This document shows, piece after piece, positions 61,449-64,000 of a DNA stretch of 64,000 nt (positions are counted from its first letter, which is position 1; each line of letters begins with the position of its first letter). The stretch is from Polaribacter irgensii 23-P (lineage in GTDB: Bacteria; Bacteroidota; Bacteroidia; Flavobacteriales; Flavobacteriaceae), in assembly GCF_000153225.1 (NCBI RefSeq), contig NZ_CH724148.1, positions 1,568,842-1,632,841 on the forward strand. Direction: 5' to 3'. The position numbers were made by a program, and so were the translations under genes. Under the pieces are notes generated by a model. It saw only the letters and a program-made list of their open reading frames with translations. It ran no database searches and was not told the DNA's origin.

Positions 61449-63152
61449 TTATTTTTTAGCCTTTTTTTTCTTCCCATTATAAAAGCTGTAGCCAAAATAT
61501 AGCACAAGAAGGCCTAAAACATAATATCTATAAGATACTGGAGTGCCTTCTCCGTGCACAGTGGTAAACATTCTGTCCCAACGAATGGATTTTATTTTTT
61601 CGCCGAGGGATGCAGCATTTGCATTCCAGCTGAACCAAATCATCACGGGTTTTCCTAAAACATGGTCAAATGGAACATAGCCCCAATAACGAGCATCCAA
61701 AGAGTTGTGTCTATTATCTCCCATTAGCCAATAATAATCTTGTTGAAATGTGTACGAGTTGGCCTCGGTTCCGTTAATAAAAATGGTGTTTTCAACAACA
61801 GAGAGGTCATTATTTTCGTAATTCTCTATAATTTGTTTGTAATATGGTAGCGATGAAATGTCTAGCTTAACGGTAACTCCAGCCTTTGGAATATAAATGG
61901 GACCAAAGTTATCTTGACTCCAATTATTACTTTTGATATGAGGGAATATGGCGATGTCAGCATTAAAGTTTAATTTTTTCACAGAGATTGTTTCTCTGTA
62001 TTTTTCTAATTCAAGAACTTCTCGGGCTGTTAAATTTATATTTATTTTATTGGGAACAGTCTCCATTTTCAAGCGTCTTGCAAAGTCAGGATTGATGCCA
62101 CCAGCGACTTCGGTGTACAATGAGTCAGTACCTATTTTGGATAAATTTCCATTCTGTTTTATAGCTTCTTGTACCTTAGAATTGTTCCAGTATTCCGAAA
62201 GTATTTTATAGACCCCTATTCTCTCTTTCTCTATAAGAAATTGGGGAAACGTATTACTACTGATAGCAGATTTAGCTTCATATGTGTAATAAAACTGAAT
62301 TTTCGCCCTGCTCGGAAGCGCATTCTTTTTTCCGTTGAGATAGACGTATCCGTCTCTTATTTCTAGAGAATCTCCTGCAATACCAACACTGCGCTTTACA
62401 TAATTGGTTTTTTTGTCAACAGGCTTGTAGGTAAATTTTCCGGAGTTGTCTCCCCACATAGTCGCTAGAGAATCTGCAGGCCAATTAAAGCATACAATAT
62501 CGTTATTTTTGATTTTTTGTAATCCTGGTAATCGAGTATAGGGTAGCTGGGGATTTTTTAAGTACGAGGGAAGCTTGGTTAAAGGAATGGAATCATGTAC
62601 CATCGGTAATGAAATTACCGAAGATGGGATTCTGGCTCCATAATGGAACTTACTAACAAAGAGGTAATCCCCTACTAATAAGGATTTTTCTAAGGAGGAT
62701 GTTGGGATTGTAAACGGCTGCATGAAATAAGTGTGAACTAAAGTGGCTGCAATAATAGCAAACGCAATAGAACTTACCCATTCCCCTAATTCTGATCTCG
62801 GTTTTAAACTTCTATTAGGATTGTAAGTTAACTCCTTAGTATAATTGATATAAAAAATATACAAGCCTAACGTAGTTAGTACTAATAGTGAATCTAATTT
62901 CTTAAAAAAACCAAAAGTTCTAATGGTCTCTATCCAAAGTACAGGAAACATTAAAAGGTTGACAACAGGAATAAAAAGTAAGAGAATCCACCATTTAGGT
63001 CTTTTTATGATGTGTAGTAGAACAAGACCATTGTAAACAGGGATCGCTGCCTCCCAGGATTTCCTACCTGCTTTTATATAGAGCTTCCAAGTTCCTAAAA
63101 AATGTAAGACTTGAATTAATAGAAAAAAAAGCAACCATTCAGTAAAATTCAT
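61449..63152 (-). CDS. lepB: Signal peptidase I, large form
   Basis: This 567-residue protein (E. coli LepB is about 324) has an N-terminal DUF5684 membrane region (about 1-110), a helix near 128-145, catalytic Ser153 (PTSSLEKSLL), the Lys box YVKRSVGIAGDSLEIRDG with Lys253, and the late box MGDNRHNSLDARYWGYV (477-493). Between the Lys box and the last box are about 220 residues, well above the E. coli distance. A C-terminal helix (about 540-560) follows. It cleaves signal peptides at the periplasmic face. dapB lies upstream with an 82-bp gap. Confidence 0.95.
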   Translation of the reverse strand: MNFTEWLLFFLLIQVLHFLGTWKLYIKAGRKSWEAAIPVYNGLVLLHIIKRPKWWILLLFIPVVNLLMFPVLWIETIRTFGFFKKLDSLLVLTTLGLYIFYINYTKELTYNPNRSLKPRSELGEWVSSIAFAIIAATLVHTYFMQPFTIPTSSLEKSLLVGDYLFVSKFHYGARIPSSVISLPMVHDSIPLTKLPSYLKNPQLPYTRLPGLQKIKNNDIVCFNWPADSLATMWGDNSGKFTYKPVDKKTNYVKRSVGIAGDSLEIRDGYVYLNGKKNALPSRAKIQFYYTYEAKSAISSNTFPQFLIEKERIGVYKILSEYWNNSKVQEAIKQNGNLSKIGTDSLYTEVAGGINPDFARRLKMETVPNKININLTAREVLELEKYRETISVKKLNFNADIAIFPHIKSNNWSQDNFGPIYIPKAGVTVKLDISSLPYYKQIIENYENNDLSVVENTIFINGTEANSYTFQQDYYWLMGDNRHNSLDARYWGYVPFDHVLGKPVMIWFSWNANAASLGEKIKSIRWDRMFTTVHGEGTPVSYRYYVLGLLVLYFGYSFYNGKKKKAKK

Positions 63153-63234
63153 AATTATTATATTTAAAACCCTTTGAATTAGGAATTATTTTTTGTTTTT
63201 AATAAGGCGCAAAATAAACAAAAAGTTACGGTTT

Positions 63235-63936
63235 TTAACGGATATTTAACACATCTTTCATACTAAAAACACCGGTTTTATTTAGAATCCATTCTGCAGC
63301 AACTACAGCTCCCAAAGCAAAACCTTTTCTGCTATTCGCGGTATGCTTAATTTCAATAGTATCAACTTCAGATTCATACCAAACGGTGTGTGTTCCTGGA
63401 ACATCAGGGATTCTTTTTGCGATAATAGGTATGTTTTTGTTCGATATTTCTTCACCTAAATTCCAGTTTTCCTTTTTAGAATTGGCAATAATTCCCTCTG
63501 CTAATGTAATCGCTGTACCACTCGGAGCGTCTAGTTTTTTCGTGTGATGTATTTCTTCCAACGAAATGCGATAATCCTCTAAACTATTCATCATTTTGGC
63601 CAATTGTTTGTTCAACTCGAAAAAAATATTGACTCCTAAACTAAAATTGGAAGCATAAATGAATGCTCCATTTTCTTGCTCACAAAACGCTGTTGCCTCT
63701 GCATAGCGCGCTAACCAACCTGTAGTTCCAGAAATTACGGGAACGTTCTTTTTTATGCAATCAGAAATGTTATTAAAAGCCGCATCAGGAACGCTGAAAT
63801 CAATGGCCACATCTGCCAAGGTGATGTCAATAACATCATTTAGTTCTTTTCTTATAATGATTTCGTGGCCTCTAGAAATTGCAATTTTCTCAATTTCTTT
63901 TCCCATTCTTCCATAACCTAATAGTGCAATTTTCAT
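63235..63936 (-). CDS. dapB: 4-hydroxy-tetrahydrodipicolinate reductase
   Basis: This 233-residue enzyme has the NAD(P)-binding GYGRMGKEIE (7-16) and the catalytic box EIHHTKKLDAPSGTAI (about 128-143), with the His pair at 130-131 and Lys134. It reduces hydroxy-tetrahydrodipicolinate on the path to lysine and meso-diaminopimelate for peptidoglycan. It starts 1 bp after the stop of the partial gene to its right. The order DUF5683-dapB-lepB-WbqC is typical of Flavobacteriia. Confidence 0.96.
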   Translation of the reverse strand: MKIALLGYGRMGKEIEKIAISRGHEIIIRKELNDVIDITLADVAIDFSVPDAAFNNISDCIKKNVPVISGTTGWLARYAEATAFCEQENGAFIYASNFSLGVNIFFELNKQLAKMMNSLEDYRISLEEIHHTKKLDAPSGTAITLAEGIIANSKKENWNLGEEISNKNIPIIAKRIPDVPGTHTVWYESEVDTIEIKHTANSRKGFALGAVVAAEWILNKTGVFSMKDVLNIR

Positions 63937-63937
63937 T

Positions 63938-64000
63938 TTAAAAAGTATATTTTAGGGTAAATCCAATTTTTGGAGCGTCGAACATTATTGGGTCTGGGAT
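63938..64000 (-). CDS. C-terminus of a DUF5683-like protein (runs off window)
   Basis: Only the last 20 residues are visible, ending IGFTLKYTF before the TAA. The aromatic C-terminal strand and the place directly before dapB match the DUF5683 outer-membrane-like proteins that precede dapB in flavobacteria. The identification rests mostly on gene order. Confidence 0.5.
   Translation of the reverse strand: MPDPIMFDAPKIGFTLKYTF

Noticed and set aside
1..64000. tRNA, rRNA, insertion sequence, prophage or known defence genes
   Set aside because: None was recognised on reading both strands; no terminal repeats, transposase motifs or tRNA cloverleafs were seen.

Overview
The window is chromosomal DNA from a low-GC marine-type Flavobacteriaceae (Polaribacter/Tenacibaculum-like). 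This is judged from gene content and order (ddl-PASTA-rluD, DUF5683-dapB-lepB-WbqC, ftsH-rsfS//birA), from GLPGLI and type IX secretion (T9SS) sorting-domain proteins, from weak Shine-Dalgarno sequences and from many TAnnTTTG (-7) promoter boxes typical of Bacteroidota. No rRNA or tRNA, CRISPR array, insertion sequence or prophage was recognised. Most of the window is ordinary core genome. The species cannot be fixed from reading alone.

Layout. 1-8.3 kb: phospholipid genes (psd end, cdsA), a LUD-domain protein, ftsH and rsfS, divergent from birA; then an SRPBCC protein and pyrE divergent from a NUDIX hydrolase, and a SulP anion transporter. 8.3-14.9 kb (minus strand): ddl, coaD, an M14 peptidase lipoprotein, an FMN-binding split-barrel lipoprotein and a two-subunit molybdenum hydroxylase of the isoquinoline 1-oxidoreductase type. 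14.9-23.6 kb: PASTA protein, RluA-type pseudouridine synthase, a Cys-tailed DUF6428 protein, a GNAT, htpG, an 830-bp gene-free stretch, a FabH-like synthase, a GLPGLI protein and a CoA-binding protein. 23.6-26.7 kb (minus): rnz, a tiny T9SS-tail protein, a small unknown, pyrB and pyrR. 27-32.7 kb: a TPR protein, then a minus-strand envelope-stress-like operon (DUF4870, PadR, PspC, DUF2807, small lipoprotein) facing a DUF4442 gene. 32.7-38.6 kb (minus): a VPS10/BNR giant, DUF2490, DUF819 and DUF4369. 39-43.3 kb: a zone of gene decay (SPFH operon remnants) around an S1/P1 nuclease, a thioredoxin-like fossil and sodC. 43.6-53.6 kb: exonuclease, a NagZ/serine-hydrolase fusion, PlsC-like acyltransferase, BASS transporter, DUF4159, rsmE, a GNAT-like protein and an outer-membrane protein. 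53.7-60.6 kb: DUF4834, YfhO, two glycosyltransferases and a flippase, forming a surface-glycan module. 60.5-64 kb (minus): DUF6122, WbqC, lepB, dapB and the tail of DUF5683.

How it fits together. Pyrimidine synthesis is represented three times (pyrE, pyrB, pyrR). Envelope construction recurs throughout: cdsA/psd, ddl, coaD for lipid synthesis, NagZ recycling, dapB, YfhO/glycosyltransferases/flippase and lepB. The observations most worth checking are a pair of abutting divergent genes (pyrE and NUDIX) whose -7 boxes lie so close to the start codons that transcripts would be leaderless or nearly so; an SPFH operon broken at homopolymer tracts, with a pentanucleotide repeat in one member; a T9SS sorting tail with no cargo; and an 11-bp tandem repeat in front of the PadR/PspC operon. 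I did not find a convincing wholly new multi-gene system.
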